Assembly: GCA_041180805.1 (NCBI GenBank)
Contig: JBEGQX010000345.1
Location: 1 to 15,329 of the forward strand
Direction of reading: 5' to 3'
DNA length: 15,329 nt
From: JBEGQX01 sp041180805
Lineage (GTDB): Bacteria > Planctomycetota > Planctomycetia > Gemmatales > Gemmataceae
Of the stretch, positions 1 through 6,370 are shown one piece after another. The position numbers and the translations under genes were made by a program. The notes under the pieces were generated by a model, which worked only from the letters and a program-made list of their open reading frames with translations, made no database searches and was not told where the DNA came from. Each line of letters opens with the position of its first letter. Position 1 is the first letter of the stretch.

Positions 1-662
1 TGATCAAGCTGTTTTTGATCAAATGTGGATTCTTCGCCACTGCCTTGCACCTCAATAAAGCTGCCCTTACCTGTCATCACCAAATTGGAATCCACTTCTG
101 CAGCCGCATCTTCCTGATAGCACAAGTCCAACAGCACGTTTCCATCAACAATCCCAATGCTTATTGCAGCCACACTATCTTTAAGAATTTCTGAAACCGG
201 CCGAACCAAACCTGTTTCATCTTTTTTCTTCAGAATGTTTAGGGCATCCACCAAGGCAACAAACGCTCCATTGATGGAGGCGGTTCTGGTTCCCCCGTCG
301 GCATCCAAAACATCGCAATCAATCCAAATGGTTCTTTCTCCAATTTTTTCCAAGTCAACAACCGCCCTTAAGCTACGTCCAATTAATCTTTGTATTTCAA
401 CGGAACGGCCATCAACTTTGCCACCCCGGTCACGCTGCTTCCGTGTATTTGTACTGCCTGGCAACATGGAATACTCAGCAGATAGCCAGCCTTTGCCTTT
501 ACCTAAAAGAAACGGAGGCACATTGCTATCTATGGTGCAAGTACATAAAACCGTGGTTTTACCCATGCTAACAAGCACACTTCCCGGCGCTTGCCTCGTG
601 AAACCACGCTTAAATTTGATCGTCCTTAATTCCCCGGGTTTTCTTCCATCAAAACGCTGCAT
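1..662 (-). CDS. rph: Ribonuclease PH, 3' end missing at window edge
   Basis: RNase PH is a phosphorolytic 3'-to-5' exoribonuclease that trims tRNA 3' ends in the cytoplasm as a ring-shaped hexamer. I translated 220 codons from the ATG at 662 to the left edge without a stop. The protein opens with MQRFDGR, the usual family start, and carries GWLSAEYSMLP (residues 58-68), EIQRLIGRSLR (89-99), GGTRTAS (123-129, including phosphate-binding R126; R86 is also present) and the DLCYQEDAAAEVD segment (179-191) with the acidic pair D179 and D185 expected at the metal site. Family members are about 240-250 residues, so roughly 20-30 C-terminal residues lie outside. An in-frame ATG at 674 would add four residues, but the family start favours 662. 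The gene follows argF by 16 bp, so it is probably the last known member of the arg transcript. No damage is seen in the visible part. Confidence 0.95.
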   Translation of the reverse strand, partial: MQRFDGRKPGELRTIKFKRGFTRQAPGSVLVSMGKTTVLCTCTIDSNVPPFLLGKGKGWLSAEYSMLPGSTNTRKQRDRGGKVDGRSVEIQRLIGRSLRAVVDLEKIGERTIWIDCDVLDADGGTRTASINGAFVALVDALNILKKKDETGLVRPVSEILKDSVAAISIGIVDGNVLLDLCYQEDAAAEVDSNLVMTGKGSFIEVQGSGEESTFDQKQLD

Positions 663-678
663 CAAAGCACCCATCCAA

Positions 679-1605
679 TCAAACTTTAAAAGAATTAAGA
701 ATCAAATTACAAAGAATCGCCTTTTGAATATGCATCCGATTTCCAGCTTCCTGAAACACAATACTTTGGGGTCCATCAATCACGGCGGCTGTAACTTCCT
801 CACCCCGATGTGCAGGCAGGCAATGCATGAATTTGCATCGAGCGGGTGCCTTCTTTAATAGTTTTTCATTAATCTGATAGGGCATAAACTCCTTAAGCCT
901 TTTCTGGTGCTCTTTTTCCTGCCCCATGCTTGTCCAAACATCCGCATAGACCACATCAGCGTCTTTAACGGCAGAGTTTGCGTCAGCGGTCTGCTCGATA
1001 GGGCATTTAGGGAACTCCCTTGAATACATCTCCAGGAAACTTTTATCAAAGAAATATGGCTTTGGCCCTGCCAAGGTAAAATGAAACCCTGAACGCGCAC
1101 AGGCAATTGCCAGTGAGCGAGAGACATTGTTACCATCACCCACAAAAACAATTTTTTTACCTGGCTTTGAGCCCAGTTCTTCATGGATTGTCAGGATATC
1201 CGCCAAAGCCTGACAAGGGTGCAAGTAATCACTCAAGCCATTGATAATTGGAACCGAGGAATTTTGGGCAAACTCTTCGATGGTTTCATGGGCGAATGTT
1301 CTTAGAACAACCGCATCCACATAATTGCTTAAGGTTCTGGCAAAGTCCGCAACTGGCTCTCGTTTGCCAATCGCCCCATCAGAGGCGCTTAGAAAAATGC
1401 TGGCCCCACCCATTTGCGCCATAGAAGCTTCAAAACTAGCCCTGGTTCGCAAGGAAGGCTTTTCAAAGATAAGTCCCAGAACTCTTCTGGGAAGGTAATC
1501 AGGCCTTTTACCTTTCAAGAGGTTGGCTTTAATTTTTTTTGCCATTTCAAGCAAAGATTCAAACTCTGCCTGACTATACTCCAGCATGGTAATCAAGTGT
1601 CTCAT
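679..1605 (-). CDS. argF: Ornithine carbamoyltransferase
   Basis: This enzyme joins carbamoyl phosphate and ornithine to give citrulline, the sixth step of arginine synthesis, in the cytoplasm. Counting from the ATG at 1605 it has 308 residues, a normal length. The carbamoyl-phosphate loop is SLRTR (51-55; enterobacteria have STRTR), followed by HPCQ (129-132), the ornithine-binding DVWTSMG loop (222-228) and HCLP (261-264). The intact SMG loop argues against the N-acetyl- or N-succinyl-ornithine variants. The open frame extends to an ATG at 1623, but only the ATG at 1605 has a good ribosome site (AGGA, 8-base spacing), and MRHLITMLE is a family-like beginning. It lies 25 bp after the argD stop and just before rph, so all are probably one transcript. 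Confidence 0.97.
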   Translation of the reverse strand: MRHLITMLEYSQAEFESLLEMAKKIKANLLKGKRPDYLPRRVLGLIFEKPSLRTRASFEASMAQMGGASIFLSASDGAIGKREPVADFARTLSNYVDAVVLRTFAHETIEEFAQNSSVPIINGLSDYLHPCQALADILTIHEELGSKPGKKIVFVGDGNNVSRSLAIACARSGFHFTLAGPKPYFFDKSFLEMYSREFPKCPIEQTADANSAVKDADVVYADVWTSMGQEKEHQKRLKEFMPYQINEKLLKKAPARCKFMHCLPAHRGEEVTAAVIDGPQSIVFQEAGNRMHIQKAILCNLILNSFKV

Positions 1606-1613
1606 ATCAGCAT

Positions 1614-1617
1614 TCCT
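1614..1617 (-). promoter_or_regulatory. Shine-Dalgarno AGGA that fixes the argF start
   Basis: AGGA on the minus strand sits 8 bases before the ATG at 1605. It lies inside the six-codon extension that begins at the ATG at 1623, which has no comparable site in front of it. This favours the shorter argF product. Confidence 0.6.
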
Positions 1618-1630
1618 GATCATTGCTTTG

Positions 1631-2809
1631 CTAGTTGGAAAGTAAGGCTGACTCTAGAATTGCGCAACCTTCCTCGAATTCATCGTCTGTAAGATTTAAG
1701 GCAGGAAGCAAACGAATTACGGTCTGGTGAGTGCAATTGATTAAAAGCTTTTTCTCCATGCATTTTTGCACAATCGAGGTGCCATCCTGGCTCAATTCAA
1801 TCCCCACCATGGTCCCCTTGGCTCGAACATCCACAATCAAAGGACATTTGGCCTTGAATGCCTCAAACCTCTGTTTAAACATATTACCGAGCCGCAATCC
1901 CCTCTCCAGCAATCCTTCCTGTTCAATAGTTTCAATGGTTGCCAAGGCAGCGACACACGCAATAGGATTACCCCCAAAAGTAGCAGCATGTGTTCCGGGC
2001 ACTAATTTAGAAGCAAATGGTTCCCGGGCAATCAATCCGCCACAGGCGACTCCACCTGCAAGACTTTTAGCCAAAGTAACGCAATCGGGGGTGATTCCCC
2101 AGTGATGGTGTGAAAACCACTTCCCTGTTCTTCCCATTCCGGATTGAACCTCATCCAGAATCAGCATGAGTTTATTTTCATCGCAAATCTTTCGCAAACC
2201 GGGGAGATATTCATCGGAAGGAACATTAACCCCGCCCTCTCCCTGGATTGGCTCCACCATGATTGCGCAAGTTTCCGCATCAACAGCTTTTCGCATGGCA
2301 TGCAAATCGCCAAATGGAACATATGAAAACCCTGGCAGCATGGGTTCCACCCCATGATGATATTTAGGCTGACCGGTGGCACTTAGGGAACCATATGTCC
2401 TGCCATGAAAACTATTTAATGCGGTAATGATTTTAAAACGGCCAGGGCCACCGTTTAACCTGGCAATTTTAATCGCAGCTTCGTTAGCCTCGGTACCACT
2501 GTTGCAAAAAAAACATTTACCATCCCAGCCAGCTTTACGCACTAACTGTTCTGCCAGCAACCCCTGTGGTTCTGTGTACCAAGTATTCGGAACATGAATA
2601 AGCTTTGCAACTTGATCTTGAACGGCTTTTACCAACCTTGGCGGACAATGGCCTATCAAACCACATCCCCAACCCGGAAAAAAATCCAGGTAGCTATTCC
2701 CCTGATCGTCCCAAACGCGAGACCCTTCCCCTTTTACAAGGCAAACCGGATAACGCCGGTAGTTTCCAATGACATATTTCTGAAAAGTATTTAACAAAGC
2801 CTCATTCAT
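1631..2809 (-). CDS. argD: Acetylornithine aminotransferase (class III PLP enzyme)
   Basis: ArgD converts N-acetylglutamate semialdehyde to N-acetylornithine with glutamate as amino donor; many ArgD proteins also act on succinyl-diaminopimelate precursors. The 392 residues match the family length. Visible motifs are NSGTEA (103-108, cofactor phosphate site), EPIQGEGG (186-193), DEVQSGMGRTG (219-229, with the aspartate that pairs with the pyridine nitrogen), LAKSLAGG with the Schiff-base lysine K248, and THAATFGGNP (273-282). The ATG at 2809 has GGAG seven bases upstream. It begins 30 bp after the argB stop and its own stop is followed by argF. Class III aminotransferases are diverse, so the exact substrate rests on the arg context as well as on the motifs. 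Confidence 0.95.
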   Translation of the reverse strand: MNEALLNTFQKYVIGNYRRYPVCLVKGEGSRVWDDQGNSYLDFFPGWGCGLIGHCPPRLVKAVQDQVAKLIHVPNTWYTEPQGLLAEQLVRKAGWDGKCFFCNSGTEANEAAIKIARLNGGPGRFKIITALNSFHGRTYGSLSATGQPKYHHGVEPMLPGFSYVPFGDLHAMRKAVDAETCAIMVEPIQGEGGVNVPSDEYLPGLRKICDENKLMLILDEVQSGMGRTGKWFSHHHWGITPDCVTLAKSLAGGVACGGLIAREPFASKLVPGTHAATFGGNPIACVAALATIETIEQEGLLERGLRLGNMFKQRFEAFKAKCPLIVDVRAKGTMVGIELSQDGTSIVQKCMEKKLLINCTHQTVIRLLPALNLTDDEFEEGCAILESALLSN

Positions 2810-2839
2810 CCAAAAACTCCAGTATTAATTCCAAAGGCA

Positions 2840-3718
2840 CTAATTAATGGTAATCTCAGTACCGGTGCCTTCGTTGGTAAATATCTCTAGAAGAAGTGAA
2901 TGGTTTTTTCGACCATCAATCATGTGTGTTTTGCCAACGCCTTTACGAAGGCTATCCAAGCAAGCCTCAACTTTTGGAATCATGCCGGAATCTATAACCT
3001 TGCTGGCAATTAATTCTTTGCAACCAGCCTCATTCAAGCTGGATATAAGGGTTAAAGGATCATTTCTATCGCGAAGAATTCCCGGCATGTCAGAAATAAA
3101 AACCAACTTCTCAGCTTTTAATGCAACGGCAACAGAACATGCCGCTGTGTCAGCATTCACATTCAACCATTGATCATGATTATCCACATCTACCGCAAGA
3201 GAAGGGATGACCGGGATAACGCCCCCCTCTATGAAATCGTTAATTAAACTTGCCTGAACTAAATCCACTGTCCCCACATGCCCCAAGTCCACCGGACCGG
3301 CATCTGTTGGCAGCAACAGTTTTGATCCAAATAAAGCATGCATACTTCCGGAATGCATGGGTACGGCACGTCCGCCAAGTTTGCGCAAATGAGCTACAAT
3401 AGATGCGTTCGAATCATTTATCAATGTATCCTTAACTATCCGAAGGGTTTGATCATCGGTAACCCTTCTGCCTGCTATTTTTTTCGGAACTAGGCCGGAT
3501 TGCTGCATGGCCTTATCGATAGCTTTGCCACCGCCATGAACAACAACCGCCTTCATTCCGGCTGTTTCCATAAATAACAAGCCTTGCAAAGTTTTAACCA
3601 AAGCCTGCTCATCATCCATGGCACTACCCCCAAGCTTCACTACCACGGTTTTACCGCGAAAAGCTTGGAAATAAGCCAATGCCTCGATTAAAGCTTCTGC
3701 CTTGTCGGATGCGTTCAT
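2840..3718 (-). CDS. argB: Acetylglutamate kinase, probably arginine-inhibited type
   Basis: ArgB phosphorylates N-acetylglutamate, the second step of arginine synthesis. The 292-residue amino-acid-kinase fold shows VVVKLGGSAM (25-34, K28), HGGGKAID (61-68), AGRRVTDD (82-89), the substrate-site NVNAD (186-190) and GMIPKVEACL (245-254, K249). About 24 residues precede the KLGG strand and read as an amphipathic helix (ALIEALAYFQAF); this N-helix is present in the hexameric, arginine-inhibited kinases and absent from the short enterobacterial enzyme. The C-terminus EIFTNEGTGTEI fits the inhibitable type. It is the first gene of the operon, so feedback here would set flux at the committed step. 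The ribosome site is weak (AAGA only). Enzyme identity is secure; inhibition by arginine is inferred. Confidence 0.96.
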   Translation of the reverse strand: MNASDKAEALIEALAYFQAFRGKTVVVKLGGSAMDDEQALVKTLQGLLFMETAGMKAVVVHGGGKAIDKAMQQSGLVPKKIAGRRVTDDQTLRIVKDTLINDSNASIVAHLRKLGGRAVPMHSGSMHALFGSKLLLPTDAGPVDLGHVGTVDLVQASLINDFIEGGVIPVIPSLAVDVDNHDQWLNVNADTAACSVAVALKAEKLVFISDMPGILRDRNDPLTLISSLNEAGCKELIASKVIDSGMIPKVEACLDSLRKGVGKTHMIDGRKNHSLLLEIFTNEGTGTEITIN

Positions 3719-3750
3719 CGTAATTCTTGATTATTAAACAACAAAAGGAA

Positions 3751-3778
3751 ATGCTATTAAAAGTGGAAGAAAAGTCAA
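3751..3778 (-). promoter_or_regulatory. Candidate sigma70-type promoter for argB-argD-argF-rph
   Basis: On the minus strand, TTGACT (3778-3773) is followed after a 16-base spacer by TAGCAT (3756-3751), 33 bases before the argB ATG. The -35 box matches 5 of 6 consensus bases and the -10 box 4 of 6. This is a motif match only. No ARG-box-like operator was recognised beside it. Confidence 0.35.
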
Positions 3779-3856
3779 ACGAATATGGCATACGAAAATA
3801 GGACTGGAAATTTCGACTGGATTAGACAATAAATAAGTTGGTTTCGGTAAACAATC

Positions 3857-3864
3857 AAGAGGAG
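3857..3864 (+). promoter_or_regulatory. Strong Shine-Dalgarno of the small exported protein
   Basis: AAGAGGAG sits five bases before the ATG at 3870. It is one of the strongest ribosome sites in the window, together with that of ispH, and settles the start of this short gene. Confidence 0.75.
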
Positions 3865-3869
3865 TAAAC

Positions 3870-4199
3870 ATGAAGAACATCATTATGTTGTTGGGAATAG
3901 CTTTGTTTTGTGTTGCGGGCTTGGTAATTGCGGCAGAAGAAAAAGGGAAAGAGGTCACCCTCAAAGGTGAAGTCATGTGTACAAAGTGTGCATTAAGTGA
4001 AACCCCTGACTGCGGTCATGCCATTAAGGTAAAAGAAAATGGCAAAGAAGTGACTTACTATTTCAAAGATAACGGCAAGGCAGAAAGCTACCATGACAAA
4101 GTTTGTGGTGGCCCCGCGAATGGCACCGTTAAAGGCAAGGTGGTTGAAAAAGATGGCAAGAAATGGATCATCCCCGCCAAGGATGGGGTAAAATTCTAA
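3870..4199 (+). CDS. Small exported four-cysteine protein of unknown function
   Basis: I do not recognise a characterised function. The 109-residue product begins with a short basic end and a hydrophobic stretch (residues 4-21), then IAAEEKG, so a Sec signal peptide with cleavage near residues 21-22 is likely. The mature part of about 88 residues is lysine-rich and has CTKC (37-40), C48 with H50, and C79, a pattern that could bind a metal or form disulfides. Alternating charged and hydrophobic stretches (EVTLKGEVM, EVTYYFKD, GTVKGKVVEKDGKKWII) suggest a small all-beta fold, perhaps OB-like. The start is well supported by AAGAGGAG (3857-3864), five bases before the ATG. It is monocistronic: divergent from argB and closed by a strong terminator. 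The strong ribosome site and terminator suggest good expression. Confidence 0.85.
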   Translation: MKNIIMLLGIALFCVAGLVIAAEEKGKEVTLKGEVMCTKCALSETPDCGHAIKVKENGKEVTYYFKDNGKAESYHDKVCGGPANGTVKGKVVEKDGKKWIIPAKDGVKF

Positions 4200-4225
4200 C
4201 CATCAAACAGGTTGTAGAACTTTTT

Positions 4226-4260
4226 GCCGTGCCAGTGCAACTGGCACGGCTTTTTCTTTT
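4226..4260 (+). terminator. Rho-independent terminator after the small exported protein
   Basis: A perfect 11-bp stem (4226-4236 with 4240-4250, GCCGTGCCAGT and its complement) closes on a 3-base loop and is followed by TTTTTCTTTT (4251-4260). On the opposite strand the stem is followed by A residues, so it acts on the plus strand only. It lies 27 bases after the stop of the exported protein and separates that gene from ispH. Confidence 0.93.
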
Positions 4261-4275
4261 ATCGTTAAACCATAA

Positions 4276-4302
4276 CTTTGCTAGGATTATTCTTTAGCAA
4301 AG
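4276..4302 (+). promoter_or_regulatory. Inverted repeat overlapping the ispH ribosome site
   Basis: CTTTGCTA (4276-4283) and TAGCAAAG (4295-4302) are perfect 8-bp complements around an 11-base loop. The right arm shares AAAG with the ispH ribosome site AAAGGAG (4299-4305). In RNA the hairpin would partly hide that site; in DNA it could be an operator. A weak promoter-like pair (TTAAAC 4265-4270, TATTCT 4288-4293) overlaps it, and if that is the real promoter the left arm would not be transcribed. The repeat is seen; the function is inferred. Confidence 0.4.
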
Positions 4303-4305
4303 GAG
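4299..4305 (+). promoter_or_regulatory. Shine-Dalgarno that decides the ispH start
   Basis: AAAGGAG ends at 4305. The ATG at 4306 has no spacing from it, while the ATG at 4312 has six bases. The second ATG is therefore the likely start. Confidence 0.75.
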
Positions 4306-4311
4306 ATGCAT

Positions 4312-5262
4312 ATGAAAGTAACTTTGGCAAATCCCCGTGGTTTTTGTGCCGGGGTAAATATGGCTATAGAAAGCTTGGAGCGAGCCTTGCAAATGTTTGG
4401 CACGCCCATTTTTGTTTATCACGAAATTGTTCATAATCGACCTGTAGTAGAAAGATTTAAGAAAAAAGGTGTGGTTTTTGTTGATTCCATAGAGGAAATA
4501 CCTGAAGGGGCAACTGTCCTTTACAGCGCACATGGGGTAGCACCTTTAATACGAAAACTATCCGAGGAAAGAAATTTAAGGGCCATAGACGCTACATGTC
4601 CCCTAGTCACCAAAGTTCACAAGGAAGCAATTCGGTTCGCATCAGAAGGCTTCAAAATTCTTTTAATTGGACATGAAGGACATGACGAAGTCCTTGGTAC
4701 CATGGGGGAAGCTCCAGAAAGTATGATTCTGGTACAAGACCCATCGGATGCGGAGAAAATCCAAATTCCACCAGAGACCAAACTTGCCTACCTAACCCAG
4801 ACGACTTTAAGCGTCGATGAAGCTCAGGTGATTATCGATATTTTAAAAAGAAGATTTCCAACCATAGTAGGGCCTTCCAAGGAAGACATATGCTATGCAA
4901 CACAAAACAGGCAGGAAGCTGTAAGGGAATTGGTTTCTGATGCGGATGTGGTACTGGTTCTTGGCAGCAAAAATAGCTCCAACAGCAACAGGCTTGCCGA
5001 ACTTGGAAAGCTAAAAGGAGCCAAATCTTATCTAATAGACTCCGTTCATGAAATCCAAAAACATTGGCTAAAAGACGCGCATAAAGTATTGATTACCGCC
5101 GGAGCAAGTGCTCCCGAAGATGTTGTGGAAGAGTGTGTCAAATTCCTTGAGACCGAATATGGCGCGGAAATTGAAAGTAAGATCATCCGTGAGGAACATG
5201 TGCATTTCCCTCTTCCAAGGGAGCTACGCGTAATTTCCCAACCTAACCAATCCCATGACTAA
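4312..5262 (+). CDS. ispH: 4-hydroxy-3-methylbut-2-enyl diphosphate reductase
   Basis: IspH (LytB) carries out the last step of the MEP isoprenoid pathway, reducing HMBPP to IPP and DMAPP with a [4Fe-4S] cluster. Numbered from the ATG at 4312 (316 residues), the three cluster cysteines are C12, C96 and C194, in GFCAGV, DATCPLV and ICYATQ. The substrate-site residues H41 (HNRPVV), H74 (SAHGV), H124 and E126 (GHEGHDEV) are present, as is SSNSNRL (222-228). An in-frame ATG at 4306 touches the AGGAG directly, leaving no spacing, whereas the ATG at 4312 has six bases; the latter gives the usual MKVTLANPRGFCAGV start. The last codons overlap the next gene by 8 bp. The enzyme is oxygen-sensitive and essential where this is the only isoprenoid route. 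Confidence 0.98.
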   Translation: MKVTLANPRGFCAGVNMAIESLERALQMFGTPIFVYHEIVHNRPVVERFKKKGVVFVDSIEEIPEGATVLYSAHGVAPLIRKLSEERNLRAIDATCPLVTKVHKEAIRFASEGFKILLIGHEGHDEVLGTMGEAPESMILVQDPSDAEKIQIPPETKLAYLTQTTLSVDEAQVIIDILKRRFPTIVGPSKEDICYATQNRQEAVRELVSDADVVLVLGSKNSSNSNRLAELGKLKGAKSYLIDSVHEIQKHWLKDAHKVLITAGASAPEDVVEECVKFLETEYGAEIESKIIREEHVHFPLPRELRVISQPNQSHD

Positions 5263-6370
5263 CGATTACAGCGAACTTTTATCCGAATTAGTCAAAAGCA
5301 GACTTCCGGAATTACCAGCCTCCAACAACCTGAGAATTGGGTGTGTTGGCAGTGGTTTCATCATGGCAGATTGCCATCTCCCCTCTTACTCCAACATGAG
5401 ATGGAACTTAAAGGCCATCTGCTCTCGAAACAAGGAAGCCGCCGAAAATCTTGCCAGACTTCACCACATCAAGAAGATTTATTCAGATGTAACGCAGATG
5501 TGCGGTTCTGGCGACATTGATGTGCTGGACATCGCTGTCCCTCCAGATGTGCAGCCCGAGATAATATTCAAAGCTTTGTCCAATCCGGGAAGCCTTAGGG
5601 GAATTCTTGCCCAAAAACCTCTAGCGATGGATATAAAAACTGCCCGTCAAATCGTGGATGCTTGTGCCAAAAACAACATCCGCTTAGCTGTAAACCAAAA
5701 CATGCGATTTGATCACTCGATACGCGTCGCCAAATCATTACTGAATCGCAATTTGCTGGGAACCCCAATCCTGGCCACCATTGAAATGCGAGCCATTCCG
5801 CATTGGATGCCCTGGAGTGAAAAACTTTCCTCCCTTTCAACTTACATCATGAGCATCCATCACCTTGATACTTTCCGATATTGGTTTGGATTGCCTGAAA
5901 GAGTTTTCGGAAGCACAACCCAGGATCCACGCACCAAATTCAATCACAGGGATGGGATCAATCTTTACATATTGGAATATGACTCCGGTCTACGGGCCAG
6001 TGCCTGGGATGATGTCTGGACAGGTCCCGCCAAGGAAGGTGCCAGCTCAGACATCTATATTCGCTGGAGAATTGAGGGAACAGAGGGAACCGCCAGGGGA
6101 ACCATAGGCTGGCCATCTTATCCAACAAAAACGCCAAGCACACTGGAGTTTACGAACATAAAAACCCAACGCTGGCTTAAACCTGAATGGACCGAAGCCT
6201 GGTTCCCAGATGCCTTCGTTGGGACCATGTCTCAATTACTTGTGGCTTTAGAGAAAAATCAGGAACCCGAGGTAAGCGGTCAAGATAATCTTGAAACTAT
6301 CGCACTATGCGAAGCAATATTTCAATCATCTCAAAGCCACAAGGTTCAATCCCCAGCGTTATTTCTTTAA
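5255..6370 (+). CDS. Gfo/Idh/MocA family NAD(P)-dependent oxidoreductase
   Basis: This 371-residue protein has the family layout: an N-terminal Rossmann fold starting at LRIGCVGSGFI (26-36), a basic residue after the second strand (CSRNKE), then AQKPLAM (119-125), where K121 takes the place of the lysine of the usual EKP motif, and NQNMRFD (147-153). The C-terminal alpha/beta domain contains IHHLDTFRYWFG (201-212), matching the H-x2-D catalytic region (H202/H203, D205). Such enzymes oxidise or reduce sugars, inositols and related polyols; the substrate cannot be read from sequence. Glu-to-Gln in EKP and about 25 extra residues before the Rossmann strand are notable. The ATG lies in the ispH end (ATGACTAA), with no ribosome site of its own, so translation is probably coupled to ispH. 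No signal peptide is present, so it should be cytoplasmic. Confidence 0.9.
   Translation: MTNDYSELLSELVKSRLPELPASNNLRIGCVGSGFIMADCHLPSYSNMRWNLKAICSRNKEAAENLARLHHIKKIYSDVTQMCGSGDIDVLDIAVPPDVQPEIIFKALSNPGSLRGILAQKPLAMDIKTARQIVDACAKNNIRLAVNQNMRFDHSIRVAKSLLNRNLLGTPILATIEMRAIPHWMPWSEKLSSLSTYIMSIHHLDTFRYWFGLPERVFGSTTQDPRTKFNHRDGINLYILEYDSGLRASAWDDVWTGPAKEGASSDIYIRWRIEGTEGTARGTIGWPSYPTKTPSTLEFTNIKTQRWLKPEWTEAWFPDAFVGTMSQLLVALEKNQEPEVSGQDNLETIALCEAIFQSSQSHKVQSPALFL

Noticed and set aside
1..21. Inverted repeat TGATCAA ... TTGATCA at the left edge
   Set aside because: It lies within the rph coding frame and is explained by codons for Asp, Gln and Leu; no sign of an attachment or regulatory site.
157..858. 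Long plus-strand open frame of 233 codons
   Set aside because: It is the antisense of rph and the end of argF, whose minus-strand translations match known families throughout.
679..1605. Possible N-acetyl- or N-succinyl-ornithine transcarbamylase, suggested by SLRTR instead of STRTR
   Set aside because: The DVWTSMG ornithine-binding loop is intact and the rest fits ordinary ornithine carbamoyltransferase; SLRTR also occurs in that group.
3734..3976. Minus-strand open frame across the argB/exported-protein intergenic region
   Set aside because: It is antisense to the small exported protein and its promoter region, and has no family-like features.
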